A stretch of 64,000 nt of DNA from Membranipora membranacea. Taxonomy: Eukaryota; Bryozoa; Gymnolaemata; Cheilostomatida; Membraniporidae. Under the pieces are notes generated by a model that ran no database searches, was not told the origin of the DNA, and was given only the letters and a program-made list of their open reading frames with translations. The DNA is taken from assembly GCA_914767715.1 (NCBI GenBank), contig OU612066.1, forward strand, positions 23,226,283-23,290,282, written 5' to 3'. Shown here in pieces: positions 48,510 through 60,556 of the stretch. The position numbers were made by a program, and so were the translations under genes. The stretch's first letter is position 1; each line of letters starts with the position of its first letter.

Positions 48510-49165
48510 CATTGTGGGATTCCGGGTTATGGAGTCACCATATAAACTCTCCGCTACTGAGATCTGTGCTCACGAGCTCGGTATGATGCTTCTCACTATG
48601 TGACACTGACTTATTTACATGCGATCTCATTTGATTCGAGATCAAACACTTGACTCAAGAGCATGCTTTTTAATTCTTATCAAGTTTAAAATCAAACGCA
48701 ATTCAACTTAACAATGCATGTCTTATTTCAACAAGTTATACTTTCTAGTTAATGATGCCATGCATGCTCAATTTAATTCATTTAACTAATTAAATTAGTT
48801 GATGATATAAATAATCCAACCAAGTGTTGTACTGTGCCATTATCAAATAACAAGGCAATTTCTATTTCCCTATAAATATCACTAATGTACAATAAATGAA
48901 AATATTATGATAAAAACTGTAAAACTTTCAAGTTTAAAAACTGACCTGTCTCCAGAATGAAGTTGCAAACAAAGAACGCTGCTTGTCGACCAGAAGTCCG
49001 CCAAACAGATCATGAATTTCAATAGACAACAATGTTCTTAAATAGTATAAACCCAGACACATAACAAAACTGCTGACTTCAATAAGCAAAAAAACAAGTT
49101 TTAAACACAATTTTCAATTACCGCAAAAAGAGGGCTGATCGACCACAAGAGTGGGTTGGTGTAAG
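48510..49165. mobile_element. LTR-like dispersed repeat, copy 2
   Basis: Same orientation and extent as 24172-24830, beginning TGTGGGATTCCGGGTTA. A CAG microsatellite lies just before it. Confidence 0.6.
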
Positions 49166-51222
49166 TCAGGCATTATGCTAATTCTAAATTGTCTCTGTTG
49201 GCGCCACCTTTACTGCATTGTCACGGTTGTCGATGGATAGCATTTGTGGAAATCACAAAAGGGAGTTATTACTACTTATCTCAATGGCTTATTGTCTTAA
49301 AAGCACAATAATTAATAGTATGTCAGGAAGTGCTGTACCATTAATGGGGTAATGCTGAGGCTGAAAGTCCTTATTGGCTGGATAACAATTGGCTATTGGA
49401 ACCAGGGTTATTTGATCTTCAAATCACACAAGTGTTGTGCGATATCACACAGGATATAAACTTCTTTGTGTGCATCAAAAAGTCATATCTTCTACCACAC
49501 CCTTAAGGTAATGTCAAAGACCGAGACAAAATGGTTCATGTTATATATCATTCCGAAGGGTAGGTCATCAGCTTTCTAAATTTTCAAAAATCAATGACAC
49601 AACGTCACATGATGTAACGTTATTGCACGTTGAAGAATGAAGAAGTGTATTTTTCTAACTTATGCTGACTACATTGTGTTATAGCAATCTATCTTTATCT
49701 ATCTTTTTTTGCATGTTATCCCTTTATAAGGTCTCTGTTGTGACATAAATCAATAATTTTTAGTAACTAGAGCCCAGGCTATGCTTTGTATTGCACAACT
49801 ATATGGTCAGATTTTCATGATTATATAGGCTGCAAAGTCATCATCATCCAGCAATGCATACAATTCCCACAGAAACCGAATTGGCCATAATTCCATATTA
49901 GGTATCTTGCCAACCGCCTGAGATCAAAAGTCAACGAAATAAACTACTTTGGTCAAAGTTGTGTACTCATGAACTTGGTCATTTTATGCTAAATTTGATA
50001 TTTGAGAATAATTACTTTAGCGTCATTTTTAGCCAAAGCCATATCACAACAGGTCAATAAACTACTTCCTTTAGCACAAGTTAACCTTTTATAAGGCCGC
50101 TAGATAGGTTTGGCTACTGCAGCATACTATCATCAATATCTAGCAGTCATTAATCAACCTACTGTCAGAAAATCAATGATTGACATTGTTTGCAATGCAC
50201 AATGTGTAGCGACATTACTAGAGGCACAGCTCATCATGAGCAGTATAATGGGGGGATTTTCTACTAAACCACTTAGTGGTTAGGGTCGCTTGGTATGTAG
50301 TGATGGTCTGAGGTGATTTGTCTGGACATCACAAAGCACCCAAAACAGACCCTTCAACCCTGGGCCTGTTTGGGAGGAAATCAGGGTTCAGCAGACATCA
50401 CTAGCATTTTATGAAGAGTTAAGGTATGTAGTATATTTTTTATACTGTTTACTCACCTTCTTGTCACTTGTTACATCTATTGATACTATAATTAAACCGA
50501 TTTGCCAACAAGTGCTTCAGAAATCACTTTAAATATTGAGGGATGCTCTGCACAAATCACAACAATCAGTAATTCTGAAGAAAAATAGGCAGTGCCCCAC
50601 TCATTTATGCATTAGTACGCATGCGTGAAATAGACACAGATAATGAAGATATTGAAACACATTGTGGATCATCAAATTTCATCATAGTTCTATCTGTGAG
50701 CACCCGGATGTTGTTATTTGGTCTCTAAGTTGCAAATTCCGGTTCATTGGGTTTCCCAAGACTTCTTAGCACTTGTTCGCTTATCTAAATTCTTGACGCA
50801 TTTCATGCAATCACCTGTTAAACTATTAATTGTTCAACTCAGCACCCGTGACAACCAATTTAGCCAAAAATATTACAGATTAACATAAATTGTTGAGTCA
50901 AAACTGTGAGCATGTCTTGTTTTTAATTTGAGACTTGTCAGGGTTCCCTGACCTGATGATCTATAGACTCTACTACTGTCTAAGGTGAATGGTGATAATA
51001 TTTCTTTTGTGATCGGCTAACAGGTCTTGTACTTGCCACTTGGAATCAAGACAAGGTTTATGTTTCATGATGACTCTTATTTCAAGCCTCCATCATGACA
51101 TGCATCAATCTTATGTTTGGTGGTTATTTTGCTACTATATACAGCAGCTAGTGATAAAGATATTGAGAGGTACTGACAATTCATATCAATCTGTTGAATT
51201 TATTTTGCAGTTTTTAAAAGCA

Positions 51223-54200
51223 ATGGATGTTGATGAGATACAGAAAAGGGGTCGAACTTTCCTTCATCGCCAGAGTGGCAGAACAAAGTTTGGACATCGT
51301 GTGAAAAAACGGGTAAGATGATGATAATTTTATGCTAAACATTTGAAAATGTCTGAGAATGGAGTAAAATTGGCCCTCTAGTAAAGACAGAAGATGGAGT
51401 CTCAGTTTTACGAGAAAAGTATATGAACATTCCTTGCGAAGAGGAGATAATGAGCGATGATACGGACGATAATGAGTCCACCATCTCCAGTGAATCAGAA
51501 GAAGAGTATGACTTTACAACTGAGTATGGTAAGTTATAACAATGCTAAAAAGAAAAATCTTCACCCAAACTCTTCAAAACATTATGTAAAACTGAAAAAA
51601 ATATTTTGATTATGTTAAAGCTGACTAAAAGATCATTGCTCCACCCCAGATAGCCACTCAATTTGTTCTTAGTTAACCGCTATCTAAAACAACTAGTATG
51701 TTCTGTAAAACTATAATAATTTATGATGGATTACCTTCAAATGACTAACAATGAGTGACTCCCTACTTTTTAGATGTCAAAGAATTTTATTATGCAGTCA
51801 TACACATTGAAAGTTTGAGGAGACATGTAAAGGCTGCTTTAGATCATACCAAGCTGTGCCAAAAGACACTTAAAACAGTCTTGGCTGTAGAGAGAACGAA
51901 GGATTTGTATGCTGGATTTAATTCTGTGTGCGAATGTGGACAGACACTCTCACTTGACAGCTCACCCCTGCTTGAATGTGGAGAACGAGAGGTGAGAACA
52001 TGTTTTCCAGTGATAAATAGTACAGGAAGCAAATATATATATGTAAAAGATAGTTTGTCGTTACCGGCAATAAACTGTATGCAACAATATATTTGATAAA
52101 CAATCATATTGCCAATGTTCTTCAAAATTAAATTGAATGAATACTACAATTTCATCTAGGTCAACATTAAATCAGTATGGGGAAGCTTGAACGCTGGAAT
52201 TGGAGCTGCTAAGCTCAATTCAGTTCTAGCAACAACCGGTTTACCAAGTGAGAATGCTACTGTCTGTCTTTATTCTAGTTTTCTATATTTCTCTTTTCCG
52301 TCCAAATATATGGAATTTGAATTGTATTAAAGTTTGGATATCATCTATATTTTTACACAACAAGGCTTTGTTCCAACTCATTCTGTTTATTTTGTTCTGC
52401 TTTTCATGAACTGTTGGTGCTGAACAATCAAGTCTACTGTTTAAAAAGTCATTTTATTTTTATAGTCTATAATAAGGGCAGGTTCTCAGCGATGGAGGAG
52501 TCAGAGGGTGTGAAGCTAACAGGGTTGGCAGTGAACGATATGCAGGCTAGAAGAAACAGAGAGAGAGACCGAGAGAGAGATGCAGATGGTATGGGGCATA
52601 TCTCGGTCATCGGTGATGGAGGTTGGGGAAAAAGGAGCCTTGGCCACTCATACAACTCATCCACTGGTAAATACAAATTGGTACATTTGATTCCTTATGA
52701 AAGGTTGCTTGTTGTTGGTATCAAACAGCTGATTTTACCATGAGAACAAACAACATTGCATGGAGCCGAACCAAATGTATGAAGTAATTATGTCCTCCTT
52801 GATTTAGAGAAGACAACTACGAGACATTTGAAAAAATATGCTAGAAGTTGCTTTTATATATGAAATTACTTTGCAGGTTGTGCTGTCCTTGTTGAAAGCA
52901 CGACAGAGAAGATCCTGGACCTTTCTGTGAAAACAAAAAGTTGCAAAAAGTTGGATACAGCGCTGAAGACGGAAGTCAAGTATGGTGGTATCATAGAGAA
53001 AATAGATTGCATCAATCATAAAGTAAAGGTAAGCTTTTTTACTTATATGCTATTGTGCTCTCTGAGTAGAGATTCTTCACCGTTTTTGTCCAGGTTACTC
53101 TACTGCTATGCCCTCCTCTGCTGGATTAAGGTAAAACATAGTCCTGTGAGCAAAAAAAAGTTGGAGTTCTCCACCCAATCTTAGTGTGTGGACAACTCCT
53201 TTTGTTATTATATATAAGCCACGCCTACATAAAGAAGTTGTCCAATGACAGTGCAGCACTGATGTTAATTTTATTTTTGGATCAGATTTCGTCATTATAG
53301 TTAGTTGGCATTGGTAGTATTTGATGTATGCACTAGTACAAGTCACTAGTACTAGCAATTTTTCACACTCACATGAAAGAGCTGCAACTATGGATCGATG
53401 ATGGAGTCAGTCAGCACTAAGGTAATAAATTATGATTTTATTCATATGTATTACTATTTGCTGTGTGTATGAACAGAGATGAGAGAGAGTGTGTGCCGTG
53501 TGTTGCCTCTGTCTCACTGAGAGTGAGAGTCAGAGAGAGGCAACACTCACCAAACATGACAGAGACTAGAGAAGAGAGTTTCTGTTAGATATGTGTGTGT
53601 GTGCGGGCGTGTATGTCGCCCTTTATTACATCCAGTATCTATAGGCATATGCCTGCTGAAATTAGCATTATTATCATTTTCTTATTGATTGAGCCGTTCC
53701 AGTTGGACCATATGCCTATCAATAAATAAGGCCCACTGCAGCTTGGCATATTAAGTCTTGTGGTTGGGGCCACTAGCTAGTTGACTTGCACAACAATCTG
53801 CAGGTGATCCGTGAGATTGCGACAAAGAAGGTAGTGTAATGACTGCTCTAGCCCCAAACCATGTTTAAAAAAAGGCCTATTTGTGGTTTGTTGAGTCAGA
53901 TCAGTTCAACCAAGGAATTCTCCTTCGTTCAACTTATTACAGAATAACAGTGATCATGACAGCATAATTTTGTGTTTGCAGCAAACCCCAACAGGCCTAG
54001 CTAGCCAATCCTGACACCTACTAAGCTTCATTCCATAATCAATTCCATTCAATGCATTCAATGTTGGGACTGTTAAATTGACATAATTATGAATAGGGGC
54101 AACACAATGCAATTATAATCATAAGTATACAGTAAATTGGTAGGATGAAAAGGAATACTCAATTCATATAATTACATAGTAACATTACTGGGACCCAAAA

Positions 54201-57200
54201 CACAGCGTGCTACGCATGTTTGCTAAAAGTTAACCAACTAATGCTGTAAATGTATTGGCGTAGATACAATAGGCCTAATTGAGCAAAGTTAGTTTTCAAG
54301 TACTTCAGCAGCTTATCTTGACTTTGGCTTAGCTTGTCAATACAGGCTAAGGTTGGCCTCAATCCACTCTCTCTCCTCCATCATTGTCATAAAATTGGCA
54401 AAATTTTTTGGGTTGTTGCTGGCAAAGAGGCGTAGTGTTAATTTCTAGGTCCTTTTTAATGTTTCTTGGTTACTAAGGCTACAGTGAATAGAGTGATCTA
54501 CAATCCAGTTAAAATTGCATCACGCATACTATTCCGAAAATAAAATTTAGCAGTCCTAAAATTTGGTCTGTTCATCATGTAACATTTGCTTCCGTCGGGA
54601 GGTTGGAATTAGACCTCGAACTAAACATCTTGCTCGAGTCAGAGTTAGTTTACTAGCCTTGTCTATGGAATTTGTGCAATTTATGTAATAGTATTATTCA
54701 TAGTTACTCTAGTGTTCAGAAGTAGGCTTGTCGTTAGAGTGGATCTAACTAAAACGAGCACATTAGGTCGATCTTAATGTAGTCCCAGATTAACTCCAAA
54801 CCATGTCTACACTGTGTGTGATTCAGGATCAGAAGTAGCCCAGTTGATAAAGCACCGGTCTCACAATCGCAAGGGATCAGACTCTTGAACACTAAGCCCA
54901 GCTGACCGAAAATCTAATGATATGCTTTCCATAACCAGTTGCATTAGCAACAATTCTGTTCTGTGCTGGTGACCCAAAACAGAAAAGTTTTATTATCTAT
55001 TACCAAGTATCCTGATATTATCTGGCGTTACCTCAGGTAGATATGGGATAACTTGTAATGAATGATCTCCCCACAATGAATAGCAGACCCTTCACTATGG
55101 AAGTGCTCACTATTTATAGAAAAAATGTTGAGGATAGCTAAATTTTTCGGTTAAGTTGGCTAAATAGGTCTAGTTACATCATTAAACACAAACCCCAGAA
55201 TTGTATTCACATGCTATTTGCACCACAGAGTGTCCATCATAGTTCATTTCACTTTTTTTTTTATAGTCTTAATGTTCTTGTTTATAGATATTAACTCAAA
55301 GTCAAAGAACAGTGCCGTTAATAGGGATACTCACCTAACGAGACCATAGCTATGAAAGGTGAAGCAGCTGTTGAGGCTCGACTTCCACTCCAGCATGCTA
55401 TGCTAGGTCACTCTTAGGAATTACGGTTGGTGCGTTACCTCCCATCAGTTAAAATGACTTCAAACATTTCCATCACTCACAACATAATATGTTTATATTT
55501 CAACCGTCTTTTTTTTTATAGAATAGAGGATTGTCAGATATCAGTTTTGATCATTGTTATAATGATCTAGGCCTACTGATAAATTGTCAGTGCCAACTCT
55601 CAATTCTGCATCTAATAACTTTGTTGACCATTGATAAGCTCTAGGTTCCCCAAAAGTCACTACCTGCTTTGAATTGTCTTCTCAAATTTCTATGGTTAAT
55701 GTTTTTCAGTCGATTTAGATTTAGATGAGTCCCCAGAAACAAGGATTGACTTAGAAGCTGTCTTGACTCTACTCTACCCACTAGGACAGTCTGTAAGCTT
55801 TCCAACATCAGGTAAGGTATCTACCAGATAAACATTACTTCATTCTCCCGGTCATTCAGTTATTGATTCCCAATTTCAGTATTGGTTTATACGTCTGCGT
55901 ATTACACAATGTTCATTTCCTGGTGTCACAAAAGCTGCAGCATGTGAAGGTCAACCTGCAAATTACAGCTCTTTTAAAAAAGTTTGATCTCTCTGCTATA
56001 TTTGTGTAGGAGTTTCCTTCCCGTGAAAAAGTTAAGGCTAGACAACTTTGTAATGGGATGAATTCATCGCTAACTTTCAATTGTCTACTCTCAAAACAGA
56101 GAAGGAAAACTCCTTGCAAATCCACTTTCACCAAAGTCAAAATTTAATTGGCTCTCCCTGGTGTCATGCGCCCTGAGTTTAGGGTCCTACAATACTCCAA
56201 GATTAGTCCATTGTCTCTATTATTCCAACCACACTTTTTTAAGTCATTCAGCCTCATAACACTTAGATTTAATTTCTTCAATGTTTGATGAAGTTATGTT
56301 GTTCTTTGCAGGAAAAGATTTTTTTTACAAGCACGTGAATGATAACATCTCACAGATCCTATCATCGAATGAGTTGTATGTAGAACACTTAACAGGTTTC
56401 AAGCTCCTTCCAAATCATATCACATGAGGCTCTGATAGGAAAATGTAGTATACATTCTTCAAGACTGAGTGATGTATGGAGCAGCGGTTGTTTGCTTAAT
56501 TTATTGTAAACTATGGTGAATCGCTGATATATATTATATATATCTCATCGCTTCAAATCTTGTCTTTTTTCTACAGAAGCGTTGGGTGGGCATATGCAAA
56601 AAAAAGTGAAATCGCCCAGCATAAAAAAAAATTGAGATCTGTTTGTATGTGAGAAATTCTATAACATCATTTAATACAAAATCTAATTTTGCATTAAAGA
56701 ATTTGACACATACAAATTTGAAGTATGACGTAATTCTACCAAGGAGTAACTGGGGGCTGGTACTCATTGTTGATTTGTTCCTTTGATTAGCAAGTATTCG
56801 CAAAATGTCATTGCATTCTTCTAGTTATCTGCATAAATGTATCAGCTTGATTATTGTGGTATTTCTTTTCAGAAGATCTAGTAGGGTTGCCGAAAGCATG
56901 AGTTGAATTATGAGCTGTCTTGACCCTGCCCTTCATTTAACTAGCCTTCTCGGATAGTCTTCTAACATCAGGTAAGACATCGATCTGATAAACATTTGGC
57001 CTTATATATTCGCCCGGTCCCTCAGGCATCACTTACAAATTTCCGTATCTCATCATACGATGTCCTTGGCCTTGTATAATAGCAGTTGAAGGAGTTTTAG
57101 CTGCAATCTTAAGACATCTTCATTTTAAATTTGATGAGGTGTAGGTGTAGTCAGGTGGAAAATCTATGTAAATTTCATTTGTCTGCGTCATTGTGTCGGA

Positions 57201-60200
57201 GTTCCCTTCCCGTGCAGTACATAGTAGTACATGGTCTTGTCATAGCCCATGAAATTTATTGTTTTGACATGACTTCAATAAACTTTCTGTGTTTGAAATG
57301 CAATAGTAAAGAACATAAAAAATAACCTAGACTGAATAAGTTGATAAAAATGTATTTATCCTAGTTTTTGAGACTAGCTCATATGGGTTTAATTGGCTTT
57401 AAATAATGCTGGCAGATCCTCAGGTACAACTTATTCTGTTTGAATTGTCCTTCATCGTTCCTTTGATCAAGCAAGGTGTGAAGATTTGTTATCAGAGTCC
57501 TCAGATGTTGTTTAACTTGCTGATGTTTCTTGATGTATAGTTGTTTTGCAAGAGTGTTGGCGGTCTGTTTGGCCCTCTTCCTTGTATGCATGAAGTTCAA
57601 AATCTTTTGTCTAGGCAGGCCGTTCTTGGTCCATAGTCTTGTCATTATCGCCTCTACAATTTAAAAAAACTGTTATTGTCAATGTTTACTCTCAGTTTTT
57701 ATTAAGATTCGTCAGTCTGAAGCATGTTATATTACCGGGCAGGTGAAAGGCTGGTATCATGTTTTGCATGATAAACTGCACGGTCATATTGGTGAGCATT
57801 ATTACATCTGAGTTGGTGACTTAGGGATTGTAAGTTGCTGTAACCTGAATCCTGTGTCCATCTTACAAGTAAGTATCGTTCTGTGGAGGCTGATTGTATA
57901 CCCTAGGAGATTAGATTTAAGCTAGAGTTTAGTTTGGTTATTTAGGATGTGACTTGTTGTTAGCTAGAGCTTAGTTTTGGCAAGCGGAGTAAGTAAAGAG
58001 AATGAGTAAATGTTAGGTAGAATTAGGCTAACTTTTCCTCTAACGAATAATTCACTCTTTTAGGGTACAATGTGCTGCCTGTCAGAAATTTATACCTTTG
58101 TCTTGAAAAGTCTCTGTTGACACTCCTGTTGCAGTCTCTGTTCCTCTTGCCTCTTCTGGATTACCATCTACATCATAATGAAATTCAGTGAGTTGTTAAT
58201 ATCTCAATTAGATACTATCTATGGTCTCTGCTTTTACATAATAAAAAGTCAGTATATGATATCACTGTGCATGATGTGAGGGTTTCTGATTTAACTGCAT
58301 AAACAGAAAATGGCTATTGATTGCAACTGATTTCTGAGTTGGCAGCAGCTTTGATAGTGTCATTTATTAACAGTGCGATATTCCATTGGTCATAGACAAT
58401 CAAACAGTTTGTTCAGAATGAGTGTAAGTTTTGATTTAATTCAGCTATATCGGTACTACCAGCACTGCTATATAATTATTTTATGTTGAAACCTGTTTTA
58501 GAATCTGAAGAAGTCATTGCTGAAAATCCAGGCTGAAAAAGGTGTCAAGAAAGTGCTAACTGACAAGAGAGTTAATAGAATATGCGCGTCTGTTACATCT
58601 GCCATTAAATTCAGACGGGAGCAGAGTAAGTTGAATATCAAGTTTAATGACAATTCAAGACTCTAAGTGAAAAGATATCACCACAATTTTATTGCCTGGT
58701 TCTTCCCAATATTTTGGTAGACTAAATACCCTATAAATCATCCTTGTCATGACACCTGAGGCTGTTTTGTTCTTTGCAGTGACAACCAAGAGCCAGGTGA
58801 TGAATGTACTTTTATATAGATTCATTTTATTTTTAGGCATGAGTGATTCGACTATACGGGTGATCAAACATGACATCAAAAACAGCATTCAGCACGTACT
58901 AGGCAATCACGAACAATGTTTGAAAGATTTCTGTCGTGGTGACAATGGTGACGATGTTGGGATACTCCCTAGCACTATTCTACTAAAGATCAAGGTAAAG
59001 ATTTCTACATTCACATTGGTCTATCACTCAGCAATGTCACACATATATTCAAACTCTTGTTTCATACAGAAATTTGGACGTTTAAATTTTGATGAGATAA
59101 TAATTACGGTGATGATGATAAGACCAGTAAGCCAATTACATTGGTTTTTCAATAAAATTTTTCAGATCTTGAAATGAGCTATCACAATATATCTTTATCG
59201 CATATAGGTTGCACTTGAAAGGTTTGCTCAAAAACCAAAGAGCCTGCTAGCCGCGAAGACGTCAAACTTAGCTGAGAAGTTCATGAGGATAAGGAGCAAC
59301 TTGGATGGTAATAAAGCTGTACACCGCGGCCAGAAGGGGGCATGGTCCCACAGATGCCATGCAGCTGTCCTAAAATACAACTTCAGGCCTCAGTGGTATG
59401 TGCATAGCATGGGAGAAGCTCTACAAGAATATTCTTCCCACAAGCACCAGATGCTACTTCAGGTAAGCCCTTTTAACCAATATGACAATCAGTTGACATT
59501 TAGCCTTATATGGGGCTTCCCGCTTATTTTACTGAAAATTGAAGATTGAGTGTTTTAAAATTGAAGAAAAGATTAAGTCAGTTTAAATGAAAAATCAATA
59601 GAAGATTTCCTTATTTCAACAGAGAGAGTGATTTCAAGTAGACAGGGATTCAGTCCAACAATTTGAAGCTATCTACTCAGGTTTGGTGTGCACATAACTC
59701 CATACAACATCAAAGTGTTACAGGTATCTGATTATGGATCACAAGGTCCCGGGTTCGAGCCCTGCCGGGTGCTTTGTTTGATTGCTTGTTTGTTTTCTCT
59801 GAAGAAGTTGAAGACAGCTTCGTGTGCAGGGAGCCCCTTGTATTTATTTCAAATTGAATGACAGTCATTTTGGAATATACAAAATAATCTTGCAGGGTTG
59901 TTTGGTCTTGATACTTCCATAATTGTTTCCCCACAACTTGATTTTAACATCAAATTTTAGATCCATAACTGACAGTCTGCACAGACAGAACAGGAATTCA
60001 TCCAGCCATGAGTATAAGGGAAGGAGAAAACTAGCCAAGTATGGGCATGAGGAGGACAAAGAGTTAGGTGTGTTTCACAATTTTCAAGGTTTAGTCAGGT
60101 AGTTCCATTCACTAAACTATGAGGGAAATCGTGTATGTGTGTTGAATTGTGGAACATACCGGAAATCAATCAAACCCTGCAATAACCATCAAAAGAAAAC

Positions 60201-60556
60201 GGAGCATTTTGTTTATTATTCACAAGAAAATTTTTTGTCTGTTTTGTAGCTTTACACTATGGTCCCAACTCGCTACAGCTTGAAGAAGACCTCAGCGAAA
60301 CATTACTGATATGTGCCGGGAGACGTAAGTTAATATGGCTGATTCGGACAGCACAGCATCACAGACCAGTGTGATTGGCATGCGCCGATTGGAACTATAG
60401 GCTCATTTGCTGCGAGAAAACATATCTAAAACTTTCATTTGGTAATAACTCTGTTATTTGATTGAAATGCATCATACTTCGGGTAAGTACTGCTAATACA
60501 AGTTAATCTAAAACAAGTTATTGTACACCACTTATCATCTTATTTCAGAAAGGTGA
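51223..60556 (+). CDS. Mutator-like transposase-derived protein, intron-rich, central catalytic block missing
   Basis: Proposed exons: 51223-51312, 51387-51528, 51774-51991, 52160-52247, 52466-52666, 52877-53028, 58502-58625, 58837-58994, 59208-59462, 59989-60067, 60250-60324 and 60549-60556. They sum to 1590 nt (529 aa), with phases consistent. Residues 78-150 contain a Cys-rich segment (VCECGQTLSLDSSPLLECGE). IKSVWGSLNAGIG and SVIGDGGWGKRSLGHSYNSS (first catalytic-type Asp) follow. ILDLSVKTKSCKK comes next, then IEKIDCINHKVKN, IRVIKHDIKNSIQHVLGNH and TSNLAEKFMRIRSNLDGNKA. These are hallmarks of animal Mutator-like transposases. Between KSCKK and VKYGGIIEKIDC only a few residues remain where relatives have a long block with the GDGDSS Asp, so it is unlikely to be catalytically active. 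The acceptor at 59988 (a nearer one gives a stop) and the last 8-nt coding exon are less certain. Confidence 0.8.
53490..53550. repeat. Purine-rich hairpin in transposase-gene intron
   Basis: GTGTTGCCTCTGTCTCACTG is followed at once by its near reverse complement ending GAGAGAGGCAACAC. A short GT-rich run follows. Confidence 0.65.
54830..54905 (+). repeat. Possible tRNA-derived SINE head
   Basis: TAGCCCAGTTGATAAAGCAC fits an RNA polymerase III A-box and tRNA D-arm, followed by an anticodon-arm-like CCGGTCTCACAATCGCAAGG. The B-box is degraded. Confidence 0.35.
55711..56428 (+). other. Two phase-compatible candidate exons inside the long intron
   Basis: Exon 55711-55811 (acceptor tttttcag, donor GTAAGG) reads DLDLDESPETRIDLEAVLTL and continues to FPTS. 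Exon 56312-56391 (acceptor tttgcag) joins in phase as KDFFYKHVNDNISQILSSNE, with a weak donor or a stop at 56428. Their phase does not fit the preceding transposase exon, which ends in phase 0, so they belong to another transcript or are relics. A diverged second copy of the first exon region lies at about 56870-57230. Confidence 0.4.
56870..57230 (+). repeat. Diverged duplicate of 55711-56030 region
   Basis: Blocks such as GAGCTGTCTTGACCCT, ACATCAGGTAAGACATC and GGAGTTCCCTTCCCGTG mirror those at 55735-56025 in order. The exon copy is broken by in-frame stops. Confidence 0.55.
57379..58169 (-). CDS. Candidate minus-strand exons nested in the transposase-gene intron
   Basis: An 88-codon frame ending at 57379 begins after an acceptor at about 57655 (ttgtag). 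It encodes a Lys/Gln/Leu-rich helical segment (TRKRAKQTANTLAKQLYIKK, VKQHLRTLITNLHTLLDQRN). An upstream minus exon, about 58097-58169, reads DGNPEEARGTETATGVSTET and ends with donor GTATAA. Phase 1 joins both exons. The full 5' end is not found. I recognise no family. It may be the 3' part of a nested gene or a relic. Confidence 0.35.
59715..59775 (+). repeat. tRNA-like 3' half (SINE remnant)
   Basis: CTGATTATGGATCACAAGGT followed by CCCGGGTTCGAGCCCTGCCG contains a perfect T-arm and B-box (GGTTCGAGCCC). The D-arm half is absent, so this is a SINE or retro-tRNA fragment, not a functional tRNA. It sits in the intron between two transposase exons. Confidence 0.55.

Larger units (their letters stand above)
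45250..51210. other. Repeat-rich region without recognised gene
   Basis: It includes a short tandem repeat (45405-45566), a 65-bp direct duplication with an inverted copy (45728-45899), an AT microsatellite (46371-46400), R3 copy 3 (48060-48450), a CAG run (48478-48500), the LTR-like repeat copy 2 (48510-49165) and a terminal-repeat-like sequence at 49505. No splice-consistent gene was found. Confidence 0.5.

Noticed and set aside
59715-59775. tRNA gene
   Set aside because: Only the T-arm half is convincing. There is no paired acceptor stem or D-arm upstream.
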